Assembly: GCF_001316105.1 (NCBI RefSeq)
Contig: NZ_BBCP01000003.1
Coordinates: 1-64,000 of the forward strand
Direction of reading: 5' to 3'
Length of the DNA stretch: 64,000 nt
Source: Thermogymnomonas acidicola JCM 13583
GTDB lineage: Archaea; Thermoplasmatota; Thermoplasmata; Thermoplasmatales; Thermoplasmataceae
The notes beneath the pieces are model-generated. The model had not been told where the DNA came from and made no database searches. It saw only the letters and a list, made by a program, of their open reading frames with translations. Shown piece after piece: positions 10,814-19,788 of this stretch (positions within the stretch are counted from its first letter, which is position 1; the number at the start of each line of letters is the position of its first letter). Position numbers and translations under genes: made by a program.

Positions 10814-12143
10814 TCAGTACCAGCCCCCCCTTGCCTTCATTGCGTCGGCCACCCTCTTCACAGATATTATGTAAGCGGCCGTCCTTGGGTCAACGTTGTA
10901 CTTGTTTGCAGTGTCCAGCACGTCGTGCGTGGACTTGGTCATCTTCCTGTCCAGCTTCTCGTAGACCTCGTTCTCCGTCCAGTACTCCCCCCCTGTCTGG
11001 TTCTGCACCCACTCGAAGTAGGAGACTGTGACTCCGCCTGCGTTGGACAGGAAGTCTGGGAGAAGCAGCACCTTGTTCCTGTACAGTATCTCGTCCGCCT
11101 CTGGAGTGGTCGGGCCGTTTGCCAGCTCCAGCACTATCTTGGCCTTCACCTTGGATGCGTTCTTCGCAGTGATCTGGTTCTCGATCGCCGCGGGTATGAG
11201 TACGTCCACCTCGCTCTCGAGCAGCTCCTCGTTCGTTATATCCTCCGTACCCGCAAGGCCCTGCACGGTTCCCGCCTTCTTCTTCTGCTCCATGAGCTTT
11301 GCGTAGTCTAGCCCCCCCTTCGGCGAGTAAACGCCTCCCCCCCTGGTGTCTGAAACGGCAACTACCTTGGAGCCGAACATCTCCCTGACCAGCTTCACGG
11401 CGAACTGCCCGGCGTTCCCGAAGCCTGTATCGCAACTGTGGCCTTCGATAGGTCAAGGCCGACCCTCTTTGCAGCCTCCCTGAGGACGAACATGCCACCC
11501 CCCCTTGCAGTCGCGTCACCCCCCCTGCCCAGTGAACCCCCCCAGTTCTCTATGGGCTTGCCGGTTATCACGCCCGGTGCAGAGTGCCTCACGATCGTCT
11601 CGTACTCGTCCATCATCCAGGCCATTATCTGCGGTGTTGTGTAAACGTCCGGAGCAGGGACATCAACCTCGGGACCGATGAAGTCCGCTATTGCCCTTAT
11701 GTAGCCCCCTGCTCAGCCTCTCCAGCTCGCCCTGGCTCATGCTCTTCGGGTCGCATATCACTCCTCCCTTCCCTCCACCGAGGGGGGAGGTCCATGACAG
11801 ACGTCTTCCATGTCATCCAGGCAGCGAGTGCCTTAACGGTTGAGAGCGTCTCCTCAGGGTGGAATCTTATACCGCCCTTGGCTGGTCCCCCCCTCGCTGT
11901 GTTGTACCTTACCCTGAAACCTGTGAAAACCTTCGTCTTCCCATTGTCCATCTTCACGGGTATGCTCACCTGGAGCACCTTCTGTGGCTGGCTGAGTATG
12001 GCCAGCGCCTCTGGGTCCAGGTTCATCACGCTTGCAGCCTTGTTGAGCTGCTTCAGCGCTATGTCAAAAGGATCCAGATCCTCCCCCCCATCTGCCCTCA
12101 CTCCGGTCTTCACTTTGCCGGATATCTGGACATTTTCCGTCAT
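10814..12143 (-). CDS. gdhA: glutamate dehydrogenase (frameshifted)
   Basis: Catalyses the reversible NAD(P)-linked deamination of glutamate to 2-oxoglutarate and ammonia. About 440 residues, family-normal. ATG 12143 ([11 protein letters not shown]) is chosen because GGTGA sits 4 nt before it and the preceding in-frame residues look unlike any Gdh. Signatures: [15 protein letters not shown], the catalytic lysine region [10 protein letters not shown] (frame broken by C6 at about 11783), PAPDVYT region, dinucleotide-binding domain with VAIQGFGNAG expected near 11420 (frame break), [15 protein letters not shown], and C-terminal [11 protein letters not shown]. Other frame changes at about 11425, 11705, 11525 and 11340; several runs add a residue in frame. 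Cofactor preference cannot be read with confidence. Its leader contains an inverted repeat, described separately. Confidence 0.93.
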
Positions 12144-12520
12144 GCTTTCACCACATGTCCCCCCCAAATGAGGGGGACACATGGGCATGGCATGAGAGCC
12201 ATTAAACTTTTCATGCGACTTATTTTACTGGATCTGCTATGACATGACATGATGTCTGCGACAACTGTCCACGACAGTGGCCGTACGGTGAAAATATTCC
12301 AAGCCGATGGGCAGGAGGCCAGGGTTAAACCTGCATTTTATATGGTATATGAAAGACGAGGCAAGATCCATGCTTATCATGATATACTGGAAAATATACA
12401 TCACCTGTACCGCGGCGGGAAGAAACTTTTATGCTGGCATCACGCATGGTGTCTGCATATCGCCACACAGTGCTATAAAATTCACTGGTCTGTTGTGGCC
12501 TTACTCTGGAGGAGAATGAC
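12144..12520. other. intergenic region between gdhA and PCNA: leader hairpin, promoters
   Basis: A 377-bp gap between divergent genes. Near gdhA is an imperfect inverted repeat at about 12152-12182 (CATGTCCCCC / GGGGGACACATG on the plus strand) with a TTTAA element at about 12203-12213 upstream, placing the hairpin in the gdhA 5' leader just before its GGTGA site. A perfect short inverted repeat ACTGTC-CAC-GACAGT lies at 12264-12278. TATAAAA at 12474-12480 and GGAGGAG at about 12508-12514 serve PCNA. Two overlapping reading frames of 65-100 codons here have no recognisable composition and I do not call them genes. Confidence 0.5.
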
Positions 12521-13306
12521 ATGGCAGAGCTTCAGGAGATGGGACAGATGAGGTTGACCATTTCAGTAAGGAACCTCAGGGAGATCGCAGACCTCCTCAA
12601 CACGGTCGTGACGGAGGCCAAACTCAAGATAGACCAGTCCGGGATCACTGTGAAGGCCGTTGATCCCGCACATGTCGCAATGATCAGCCTTGAGATCCCC
12701 AAGGGCGCTTTCTCAGAGTACCAGGTGGAGAGCGAAGAGGAGATCGCAATAGACGTCGAGAGGCTCAAAAGCGTGATAAAGCTGGCGAGCAGCAACGACA
12801 GTGTGACCATGAGCAAGGACAAGGAGAAGCTGAAGTTCGAGATAGGCACCATAGCGAAGAGCATAGCGCTTCTCGACAGCCAGGCGGTGACCACGCCGAG
12901 GGTGCCACAGATCTCTTCAGATTACTATGTGGTGCTTAACAAGAGCGAACTGGAGAGGGGGGGGCTGAAGGCTGCGGAGGACATATCAGACGCGGTCAGG
13001 TTCACACTGACGCCCGATGAGTTCAGGGCAAGGTCCGTCTCCGATTCTGAGGAGAGCGAGCTCAGGCTTCCCAAGGACATGCTGAAGGAGATAAAGTGCA
13101 ACGTTACGATAAAGAGCTCTTACCCCCCCCTTGAGTACCTGCTGAAGTTCGTCAAGTCGCTAGCAAGCGCGGACGTGATAAAGCTCAGCTTCAAGGACGA
13201 CTACCCACTGTCCATAGATTTCAACTTCGGCTACGGAAAGGACGGCACGCAGGGGGGGGCTATAAAAGGTACATTCCTGCTGGCCCCCCCGAGGATGGAG
13301 CAGTGA
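12521..13306 (+). CDS. pcn: DNA polymerase sliding clamp (PCNA)
   Basis: Ring-shaped processivity clamp for replicative polymerase, FEN1, ligase and RNase HII. About 261 residues, slightly long because of extra residues from G/C runs. Recognised by RLTISVRNLREIADLLNTVV, the central-loop DNA-facing helix IDQSGITVKAVDPAHVAMISLEIP, and the C-terminal domain with LSFKDDYPLSIDFNF. ATG 12521 is preferred because GGAGGAG lies about 6 nt upstream and TATAAAA at 12474-12480 fits; ATG 12548 (MRLTISV) is the start typical of relatives and remains possible. The reading frame is open throughout, but ERGGLKAAED (G8), SYPPLEYL (C7), TQGGAIKG (G7) and LAPPRMEQ (C7) probably each carry one extra residue. Confidence 0.95.
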   Translation: MAELQEMGQMRLTISVRNLREIADLLNTVVTEAKLKIDQSGITVKAVDPAHVAMISLEIPKGAFSEYQVESEEEIAIDVERLKSVIKLASSNDSVTMSKDKEKLKFEIGTIAKSIALLDSQAVTTPRVPQISSDYYVVLNKSELERGGLKAAEDISDAVRFTLTPDEFRARSVSDSEESELRLPKDMLKEIKCNVTIKSSYPPLEYLLKFVKSLASADVIKLSFKDDYPLSIDFNFGYGKDGTQGGAIKGTFLLAPPRMEQ

Positions 13307-13308
13307 CA

Positions 13309-13398
13309 CTACTTCACCCTCATCAGCACAGCGACTGCAATTATCACTGCGATTGAAACCACCATCATTATGAGTCCGATGAGTCTCTGCGAGCTCAT
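13309..13398 (-). CDS. 29-residue single-span membrane peptide
   Basis: A short open frame reads MSSQRLIGLIMMVV then SIAVIIAVAVLMRVK and a TAG stop. It has a polar basic N-terminus, one unbroken hydrophobic stretch of about 20 residues and a basic C-terminus, the make-up of a small tail- or signal-anchored membrane peptide. ATG 13398 is used; an upstream in-frame ATG at about 13416 would add six residues. It converges with PCNA, with three bases between the stops. No family recognised; small membrane subunits of translocases or oxidases look like this, but that is only analogy. Confidence 0.4.
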   Translation of the reverse strand: MSSQRLIGLIMMVVSIAVIIAVAVLMRVK

Positions 13399-13580
13399 AT
13401 GGACGCATACCTGCATGCCGCTTAACTCTTTTCATCACTGAACCCAGTTTTACAAAGCATCCCATTGGAGTAAGGCTGCAAAGGCATATGGTTGCACAGG
13501 CGTTATGGTGGAATCCCGACTTAGTCATTTCCGACCGGTAATTTCAGAAACACAGATGCCAGGAATTCCTGAATTCACAA

Positions 13581-13658
13581 CGGGCGCGAGGGGATTTGAA
13601 CCCCCCCTGATCTACAGCTTAGGAGGCTGTTGCCGTATCCAGGCTAGGCCACGCGCCC
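13581..13658 (-). tRNA. tRNA-Arg (anticodon CCT)
   Basis: Cloverleaf on the minus strand: acceptor GGGCGCG/CGCGCCC, anticodon loop CTCCTAA giving CCT, T loop TTCAAAT, discriminator G, no CCA. The T stem should be AGGGG/CCCCT; the 3' strand has four C but the 5' strand has seven G (plus-strand C7 at 13601-13607). A TATA-like TTTAAAATAT lies at 13681-13690, about 27 nt upstream. Confidence 0.93.
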
Positions 13659-13680
13659 ACAGAGAGGTTAAGGCACTGTG

Positions 13681-13690
13681 ATATTTTAAA
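13681..13690 (-). promoter_or_regulatory. TATA box of tRNA-Arg
   Basis: TTTAAAATAT on the minus strand, centred about 27 nt before the tRNA 5' end. Confidence 0.55.
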
Positions 13691-13742
13691 GTTTCACGAC
13701 CTCCCGGAAACCCATATTAATCTTATCGTGATCCGATGTCCC

Positions 13743-14230
13743 ATGAGTGTCAGCATCGAGGTAAATGGCTGGGAAGCGAACCTGAGGTTCTCAGCCGCGC
13801 ACTTCATACCGGGCCTGGGCAAATGTTCTAGGCTGCATGGCCACGATTATGCAGTCTCTCTCAGGATCGAAGGTGAGACGAGGGAATCCATACTCATGGA
13901 CTTCATACCGCTCAAGGCTGCGGTCAGGGAGGCTCTGGAAGAGGTGGACCACAGGATACTGATACCCACCAGGTGCCCCCAGGGCCGATGTCAGGAAAGA
14001 GGGCACGAGCATAAGGGTGCAGTGGGAGGGGGGGAAGAGCATGACCGTGCCTTCATCAGATGCTGTCCTCTGTGACGTCACGGACACGAGCAGCGAGGAG
14101 CTCTCCGGCTTCATCCTGAAAAAGGTAATGGAGAAGGTGAAGTTCCCTGATAACATAAGCAGGGTCTCCCTGTGCCTCTACGAGGGCCCCCCCGGGCAGG
14201 GGGGCATGCAGGGAGGTGGCGCTCCAGTGA
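13743..14230 (+). CDS. queD: 6-carboxytetrahydropterin synthase QueD (frameshifted)
   Basis: Converts dihydroneopterin triphosphate to 6-carboxy-tetrahydropterin, an early step to the 7-deazaguanine of archaeosine in archaeal tRNA. ATG 13743 (MSVSIEVNGWEANLRF) has AT-rich ATATTAATC about 27 nt upstream. Zinc-binding histidines are visible in FSAAHFIPG and LHGHDY, the catalytic Cys in GKCSRLHGH, and a further conserved block is EVDHRILIPT. The frame is lost near 13975 and at the G7 run near 14030; corrected, the protein continues through DVTDTSSEELSGFILKKV to EVALQ and a TGA at 14228-14230. The stop overlaps the queC GTG start by 4 nt (GTGA), a sign of translational coupling. Confidence 0.88.
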
Positions 14231-14944
14231 CCTCAGCGCTCGTGCTCCTCTCAGGTGGCCTCGATTCTACCACGGTCCTTGCCTATGCCCTGAAAAAGGG
14301 CTATGATGTGGCCACGCTGAGCTTTGACTATGGCCAGAGGCACAATATCGAACTATTAAGCAGCAGGAGCGTGGCGGATTTCTACGGCGTGGAGAACACG
14401 GTCTTCAAGATCGACCTGAGGCAGGTGGGCGGGAGTTCGCTCACCTCGGAGATGCCTGTGGAGAAGAGGGACATAGAGAAGATCGGTGAGAGCGTGCCCA
14501 ACACGTATGTGCCCGGCAGGAACACCATATTCCTGTCAGTGGCGGCAGCCATAGCCGAGGTTAGGGGGGGCATAGACAGGATCATGATAGGCGCCAACGC
14601 AATCGACTACTCCGGCTACCCTGACTGCAGGCCAGCATACTTCAGTGCGATGGAGAGGGCACTCTCTCTGGGCACGAGGATCGGAAACGAGAAGGGGGGG
14701 TTCCACATAGAGGTGCCGCTGCAGTACCTCTCAAAGGCTGAGATTATAAGGCTAGGCTCCTCCCTGGGGGCGCCATACCACCTGACCACTTCATGCTACG
14801 AGGGAAAACGCCCAGCCTGTGGCCGATGCGATTCGTGCCAGCTCAGGCTCAGGGGGCTTCATGGAGGCGGGCCTAAGAGACCCGCTGGAATATGAGAGTT
14901 TTCCAGAATTCTACAGTGAATACCTGAAAAAAGGGAGGCCCTGA
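14227..14944 (+). CDS. queC: 7-cyano-7-deazaguanine synthase QueC
   Basis: ATP-dependent conversion of 7-carboxy-7-deazaguanine to preQ0, the base later inserted by archaeal TGT. GTG 14227 overlaps the queD stop and gives VTSALVLLSGGLDSTT, placing the PP-loop motif SGGLDSTT near residue 9 as in QueC. Other markers: DYGQRHNIEL, VPGRNTIFLSVAAAIAE, GANAIDYSGYPDCRP, and the C-terminal zinc cysteines in CYEGKRPACGRCDSC. A G5 near 14855 breaks the frame; corrected, the protein continues RGFMEAGLRDPLEYE to TGA 14944. Runs at AEVRGGID and NEKGGFH probably add one residue each. With queD it forms a two-gene archaeosine unit. Confidence 0.93.
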
Positions 14945-14947
14945 GGG

Positions 14948-15931
14948 TCAGAGCTTCCCGCTCAGGAAGGAGTCAACCTTCTGGCAGTTGTTCTTCACTG
15001 ACTGCACTGTCTTGTTCCAGAGCTCCCTCTCCTCCTGCGTGAAGTCTATGTCGTAGATCTCCTCAACGCCCTCCTTCCCTATCTTTATGGGAACACCTAT
15101 GAATATCCCGCTGGCCCCCCCGTAGTGTTCAGCGTGCTTCCCTGACAGGTATGCGGCGCACGGGATCACCCTCTTCTTGTCCTGCACTATAGATTCCACC
15201 ATGGCCAGGATTGAGACACCGGGTGCGTAGTAAGCGCTGCCCGTCTTCAGGAGGTCGACGATCTCGCCGCCGCCGAACCTGGTCCTCTTCACTATGGCGT
15301 CGATCTTTTCCTTGCTCAGGAGTGAGGTGATAGGGATGCCTGCAACGCTGGAGTACCTGATGAACGGCACCATGTCGTCACCGTGCCCGCCTATGACAAA
15401 GGCGTTCACGTCCTCAACGGATACGTTGAGCTCCTTCGCTATGAAAGTCCTGAACCTGGCGCTGTCAAGCGAGCCGCCGAGGCCCATGATCCTCTCTGGC
15501 CTGGCCCCGGTTATCTTCTGGATGGCGTAAGCCATTATGTCTGCCGGGTTTGAGACAACAACTATGACTGCGTCGGGAGCATACTTCTTTATATTCCTGC
15601 CCACATCCAGCATTATCTCAACGTTCTTCCCGAGCAGGTCATCCCTGCTCATTCCGGGCTTCCTTGCGAGGCCTGCGGTTACAACAACTACATCCGAGCC
15701 CTCCAGGTTCTTGTAGGCCTCCTGGCCCGGAGTTGTGAAGCCTACGACGTTGCTGTCGTATCCCCCCCAGTGCGGTGCGCCCTCCTGTATGTCAAGTGCC
15801 TTGCCCTCTGGCACCCCCCCCTGGACGACATCGAAGAGGTACACATCACCCAGTTCCCTTATGGCAAGGAACTGCGCCAGTGTGGCACCCACGTTTCCAG
15901 CGCCTATCACTGATATCTTGCTTCTGGACAT
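14948..15931 (-). CDS. mdh: malate dehydrogenase
   Basis: Oxidises malate to oxaloacetate with NAD(P) in the TCA cycle. The frame is uninterrupted and 327 residues long, normal for the LDH-like MDH group. Visible: Rossmann motif VIGAGNVGATLA at residues 8-19, cofactor-selecting acid in LFDVV (Asp after beta-2), substrate-loop arginines in GLARKPGMSRDDL, NPADIM, catalytic His in IGGHGDDMVPF, and the helical C-terminus. VQGGVPEGK and HWGGYDS likely carry an extra glycine from G runs. The gene converges with queC with only three bases between the stops. A Thr/Met pattern in the active-site loop (GMSRDD) fits malate rather than lactate specificity. Confidence 0.94.
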   Translation of the reverse strand: MSRSKISVIGAGNVGATLAQFLAIRELGDVYLFDVVQGGVPEGKALDIQEGAPHWGGYDSNVVGFTTPGQEAYKNLEGSDVVVVTAGLARKPGMSRDDLLGKNVEIMLDVGRNIKKYAPDAVIVVVSNPADIMAYAIQKITGARPERIMGLGGSLDSARFRTFIAKELNVSVEDVNAFVIGGHGDDMVPFIRYSSVAGIPITSLLSKEKIDAIVKRTRFGGGEIVDLLKTGSAYYAPGVSILAMVESIVQDKKRVIPCAAYLSGKHAEHYGGASGIFIGVPIKIGKEGVEEIYDIDFTQEERELWNKTVQSVKNNCQKVDSFLSGKL

Positions 15932-16023
15932 AAACAGGTATCCCTGCGGGAGTAAAAACTGTTTGCCCTCAGGGCTGAGGTGGTACGTGGAAATTTTCTT
16001 ACAACCTGAGTACTGATGAAACC

Positions 16024-16031
16024 TTTAAATA
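16024..16031 (+). promoter_or_regulatory. TATA box for DUF835-ATPase operon
   Basis: TTTAAATA about 30 nt before ATG 16058; no ribosome-binding site follows, so the transcript is probably leaderless. Confidence 0.5.
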
Positions 16032-16057
16032 AAAACTAGGTAATGGATAGGCACTCC

Positions 16058-16942
16058 ATGATAGGCGTCTATGACGTTGATGGCAAGCACAGCGAGTTCG
16101 TGAAGCTTGTGCTCAGCGCTGGCTTCGAGGCCGAGGCTGTCACGGATATTGCCGGTACAATACCTGGCATGGAGAGGGGGGGAGCCCACTCATAATAGTC
16201 ACAGGCACCGGTATCGGTGAAGAGTTGAGGGGCATCCTAGTCAGTGCGGATAGAAAAGTTTTTCCCATAATAGTTTACGATGGTAACGTTTCACTGGACG
16301 ACATGCTCCTATACAGCTGTGAGAGTGTCAGGATCTCTGAGGGGGGGAGGTACAGGGAGGCACTCTCGGAACTGAAGAAATGCCTCGTGAACCAGAGGTT
16401 CAGGAACCTCCGGAGTGTGGACAGGACATCAGTTTACCTTGCCAAGAATGGCCTGTACCCTGGCATACCTTATTACACGGACCCGTCCAGGTTCGAGCGC
16501 TTCCTCGAGCTCCTCTACTCAAGGCACATAGACAAGTCAAGGGTACTGGTAGCATCAAGGTACAACCTCTCGGTTGACTTCCCCCCCGAACTCTTCAGTG
16601 AGGACAACATGGTGTGGGTTACTGATTCGATGGGGGGGCAACAGGAACAGGCCCGTGAACCTGTCGTTCATTGCGGACACCATTGGCAAGAGGGTGGCGA
16701 GCGGCAGGTCCAACATCGTGTTCCTGGACGTCTTCGACCTCCTCAACATGTACCACCCATTTTACGAGGTCAACCGGGCCTTCGAGCAGATAAAGAGCAT
16801 ATGCATAGAGAAGAACGCCTACTTCATCAACGCCATATCCAGGGAGGCAATGGACCCGATACAGTTCGGCCAGGTAACCAGGTTCGCGCAGCCATGGGAT
16901 CCTGATGAGATCAGGGAACTAGACCTGGAGTCGGATGAGTGA
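16058..16942 (+). CDS. DUF835-like protein (frameshifted)
   Basis: About 295 residues in two halves. The N-terminal 70 residues (MIGVYDVDGKHSEFVKLVL to VFPIIVYDGNVSLDDML) look like a response-regulator-type alpha/beta domain. The C-terminal 140 residues (SRVLVASRYNLSVDFP, DNMVWVTDSMGG, NIVFLDVFDLLNMYHPFYEVNRAFEQI) match the pattern of DUF835, a domain that euryarchaea place beside KaiC/RecA-like ATPases and sensor proteins. Assignment is from pattern memory. Frame breaks occur at the G7 runs near 16180 and 16632. The stop overlaps the next gene's ATG (ATGAGTGA, 8 nt), so the two are co-translated. Function unknown; a signalling role is inference from the neighbour. Confidence 0.6.
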
Positions 16943-18398
16943 AATGGCACAGCAGGACCTGATGGGTCAGCTCAGGGCCTTCTTTGACCAGCACTTCGGC
17001 AAGTCCCTGATCATAAAGGGCAGGCCAGGAGCCGGTAAGACCACATTCGCACTTGACTTCCTGGACATGATGAGGTCCGAGAGACCGGTCTACTACCTCC
17101 CAGCCAGGTTTGAGGATAGTCGGTACTCAAGACTTTCCCCCCCTGGGTCAGCGAGGCGAGGAACGTCGATACATCGGTGCCACTGACCAGGGTATGCACC
17201 GAATCTCTTGGCAGGCTGGAGCGAATGGTTGAGGAGGGCAGGTTCAACCCCCCCTCATCGCCCAACTTCTCCGGCCTCGTGGTTAACATAGAGGAGATGC
17301 TGCCAGAAGTGAAGGCCATGTACCACTTCGTTGACCAGCACATTGATTCGAGCCCGATACTGCTCCTCGATTCCATAGAGGCGCTGGCAGAGAAATATGA
17401 GATGAGCGACGCTGCGATCTTCTCACTGATCTACAGGGACCTGGTGGAGGGCTCCAACGCGAACCTGATCGTGATAATAGAGGCCAGGGAGAACCAGAAG
17501 CTCGAGTACTTTGCAGATGGGGGGGTGGTGTCCATGGACTACTCCACGGGGGGGGAGGGCTTCGTGATAAGAACCGCCACCGTGGAGAAGCTCAGGGGGG
17601 GGTGTCTGTAGGGTCATCCCCACAGTTCCTCTATTCGCTGAACGAGGGCAGGTTCAAGTCTTTCACACACGTGCCCATCGTATACCCTGCCGTCAGGATC
17701 ACGCCGGAGGAGGAGACGGGGGGGGAGAGCAGTTCGAGGTGCCCATCTACGGTTTCGAAATAGAGAAGCTGACGGAGAGCAGCAGCCCCCCCTCGGTTCC
17801 CATAGGCACGCTCATAATGATCCACAGGGAGAGCACCTCCAGCCAGGTGGACCAGGTGGTCAACCTGATAAAGAACAACATAGCGCTCGGAACAGTCTCG
17901 GCAGGTAGGGGTGTCATGGACGTGACATCCAGCAGCTACGAGACCTCCGGGGTGCTCGTGAACTGCGTGGACGCGGAGAAGATGAAGAACTATGTCATAG
18001 CGGAGAAGTCAAAGAAGAACAACCCATACATAATAAACCTGGAGGGCAAGAGCCTCATAGACGACTTCCCACAGGAGGTGCTTGACTTCTTCATGTCCTA
18101 TTCCGAGAGACCCGACGTTTACTTCTTCTCCACAGACTTCCTGAGCTTCGTTTACGGCGACAGTTACTATGGAGACCTTGTCAACCTGATCAACGACATA
18201 AGGAGTACCGGGATCGTTATACTGATCGCTGATCAGGACGCTTACGAGAGGCTAACCCACTACGCAAACATAACGATACACATTCGGGACTACCACGGTT
18301 TCGTCCTGGTCCACTCGAGGCCGGACGCGCTCTACCTCTCCATGCCAGATTACACCCAGAAAGGCTGGCCGAGGCTGAAGCTTCACATGCTGGTCTGA
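16935..18398 (+). CDS. GvpD/KaiC-like RecA-superfamily ATPase (frameshifted)
   Basis: About 485 residues. A RecA-type P-loop, KGRPGAGKTTFALDFL, lies at residues 27-42, and a Walker B-like ILLLDSIEAL near residue 135. This is the layout of GvpD/KaiC-like regulators. The second half (EVPIYGFEIEKLTE, GTLIMIHRESTSSQVDQVVNLI, FSTDFLSFVYGDSYYGDLVNLI) looks like a second degenerate RecA-like lobe without a P-loop. ATG 16935 overlaps the DUF835 gene; ATG 16944 is an alternative. Frame breaks at C/G runs near 17140, 17595 and 17725; other runs (FADGGVV, STGGEG, SSSPPSV) add residues. GvpD itself represses gas-vesicle genes in haloarchaea, but no gas-vesicle genes are here, so only the ATPase fold is claimed. 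Confidence 0.65.
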
Positions 18399-18673
18399 GC
18401 GACTTCAGAGACCTCCACGGAGCCTATCTTCCAGAGGCCTCCGGAGCACCGCCAGCCCTTCTCGAATATTGATATCATGACATCCATGACCTGGTGCGTG
18501 GCCCTGCGCATGGCTGACATGCAGTCCTCGTCCTCCACCCTGCAGACAACGACAACCCTGTTGGAGAGGATTGAGACTTCAATGCCCGCCCTCCCGGACA
18601 AAAGGGAGGAGATGAAATCCCTGTCTATGGCGCTGCCAGACACCAGTTCACCGCGCACAGATACGGCAAACAT
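18383..18673 (-). CDS. Pcc1-like small protein (KEOPS subunit candidate)
   Basis: A 96-residue protein starting ATG 18673 (MFAVSVRGELVSGSAID). Its beta-alpha-beta-beta-alpha-like pattern, GIEVSILSNRVVVVCRVEDEDCMSAMRRATHQVM, resembles Pcc1, the dimerisation subunit of the KEOPS complex that makes t6A in tRNA. The likeness is at fold-pattern level only and the assignment is tentative. An in-frame upstream ATG at 18718 exists, but the TATA-like ATAATTTAA at 18700-18708 sits inside that extension, so the shorter start is better. The 3' end overlaps the convergent ATPase gene by 16 nt. Confidence 0.4.
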   Translation of the reverse strand: MFAVSVRGELVSGSAIDRDFISSLLSGRAGIEVSILSNRVVVVCRVEDEDCMSAMRRATHQVMDVMISIFEKGWRCSGGLWKIGSVEVSEVAQTSM

Positions 18674-18698
18674 GCCGCCCCCCAGATAGCCCGGGAAG

Positions 18699-18708
18699 AT
18701 TAAATTAT
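18699..18708. promoter_or_regulatory. shared divergent TATA region (hemB / Pcc1-like)
   Basis: TTAAATTAT reads as a TATA box on both strands. It is about 25 nt before hemB ATG 18729 and about 31 nt before ATG 18673 on the other strand. Confidence 0.5.
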
Positions 18709-18728
18709 GGTGGAGCAATCATTAGAAC

Positions 18729-19726
18729 ATGTTCCCCGTGACGAGGCTCAGGAGGCTGAGGAGGAGCCAGCAGATCCGGGACCTCCTGTCTGAGACGTCA
18801 ATAGACACAGGAAAGATGATGATGCCGGTCTTCGTGGATGAGACCACTGACAGATCCGTGGAGGTCTCTTCCATGCCGGGGGGGGTGAGGAGGTACTCAC
18901 TGGGGGGGCTTCTTGGCGACTACCTGAGGTCCCTGGAGGAAGCGGGGGGGTGAAGAGCATCCTGCTGTTCGGGGGGGTACCGAAGGTCAAGGACAGCATG
19001 GGCACCTCCGCCTACGACAGGAATGGCATTGTGCAGAGGGCCATAGAGCTGGCCAAGGACCAGACAGACCTCGTGGTGGCGGCAGACCTGTGCCTCTGTG
19101 AGTATACGGACCATGGCCACTGTGGCATAGTCAGGGGGGGGAATGAAGTGGACAACGACATGACCCTTGACATCTACAGGAAGATAGCGGCAACCTATGC
19201 GGAGGCCGGCGCTGACATAATCGCCCCCGAGCGGCATGATGGACGGCCAGGTCGCCGCCATAAGGGAGACGCTGACAGACAGTGGCTTCAAGGACACGCT
19301 CATCATGGCATACAGTGCCAAGATGGCGTCCTCGATGTACAGCCCGTTCAGGAACGCTGCAGAGTCCAGGCCGCGTTTCGGTGACAGGCGTTCATACCAG
19401 ATGCCTTACGGGAACCTCAGGGAGGCCATGAGGGAGATTGACGAGGATGTAAGGAAGGGGCAGACATAGTCATGGTGAAGCCTGCACTCTTCTACCTTGA
19501 CGTGATTAGTGAGGCGAGGAAACGCTTTGACCTTCCCCCCCTGGCCACATACAGCGTGAGCGGGGAGTACTCCATGCTCGTCAATGCAGTCAGGGCAGGC
19601 ATACTGCCGGAAGAGAGCATCTACGAGGCAGTAACATCGTTCTTCAGGGCAGGCGCAGACATAGTGATAACCTACTTCGCTGAGCCACTGGCCCGTGGAG
19701 ACCTCTCTGGCATCATCGGAAGGTAA
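18729..19726 (+). CDS. hemB: delta-aminolevulinic acid dehydratase (porphobilinogen synthase; frameshifted)
   Basis: Condenses two 5-aminolevulinate molecules to porphobilinogen, the first committed pyrrole of haem and cobalamin synthesis. About 330 residues, family-normal. Signatures: [18 protein letters not shown], the zinc cysteines in [22 protein letters not shown] (after correction), and the two Schiff-base lysines in [17 protein letters not shown] and [10 protein letters not shown]; then [14 protein letters not shown] 18729 fits the shared TATA. Frame breaks at G7 near 18950, at 19228-19236 and near 19460; extra glycines at PGGVRR, LGGLLG and VRGGNE. This suggests tetrapyrrole synthesis consistent with the respiratory chain encoded in the window. 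Confidence 0.95.
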
Positions 19727-19788
19727 GGCATGTTCGCAAATACTATGTCACTGTTCGGGATATGGAGGGGGGGACAATGAAACCATGA

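Noticed and set aside
12249-12551. Plus-strand frame of 100 codons before PCNA, and a minus-strand frame of 65 codons in the same place
   Set aside because: Composition is unlike the neighbours, the plus frame runs into PCNA in another frame, and promoter elements for PCNA lie inside it.
16935-18398. True circadian KaiC or gas-vesicle GvpD function
   Set aside because: Only the P-loop ATPase fold is supported; no gas-vesicle or clock partner genes are present.
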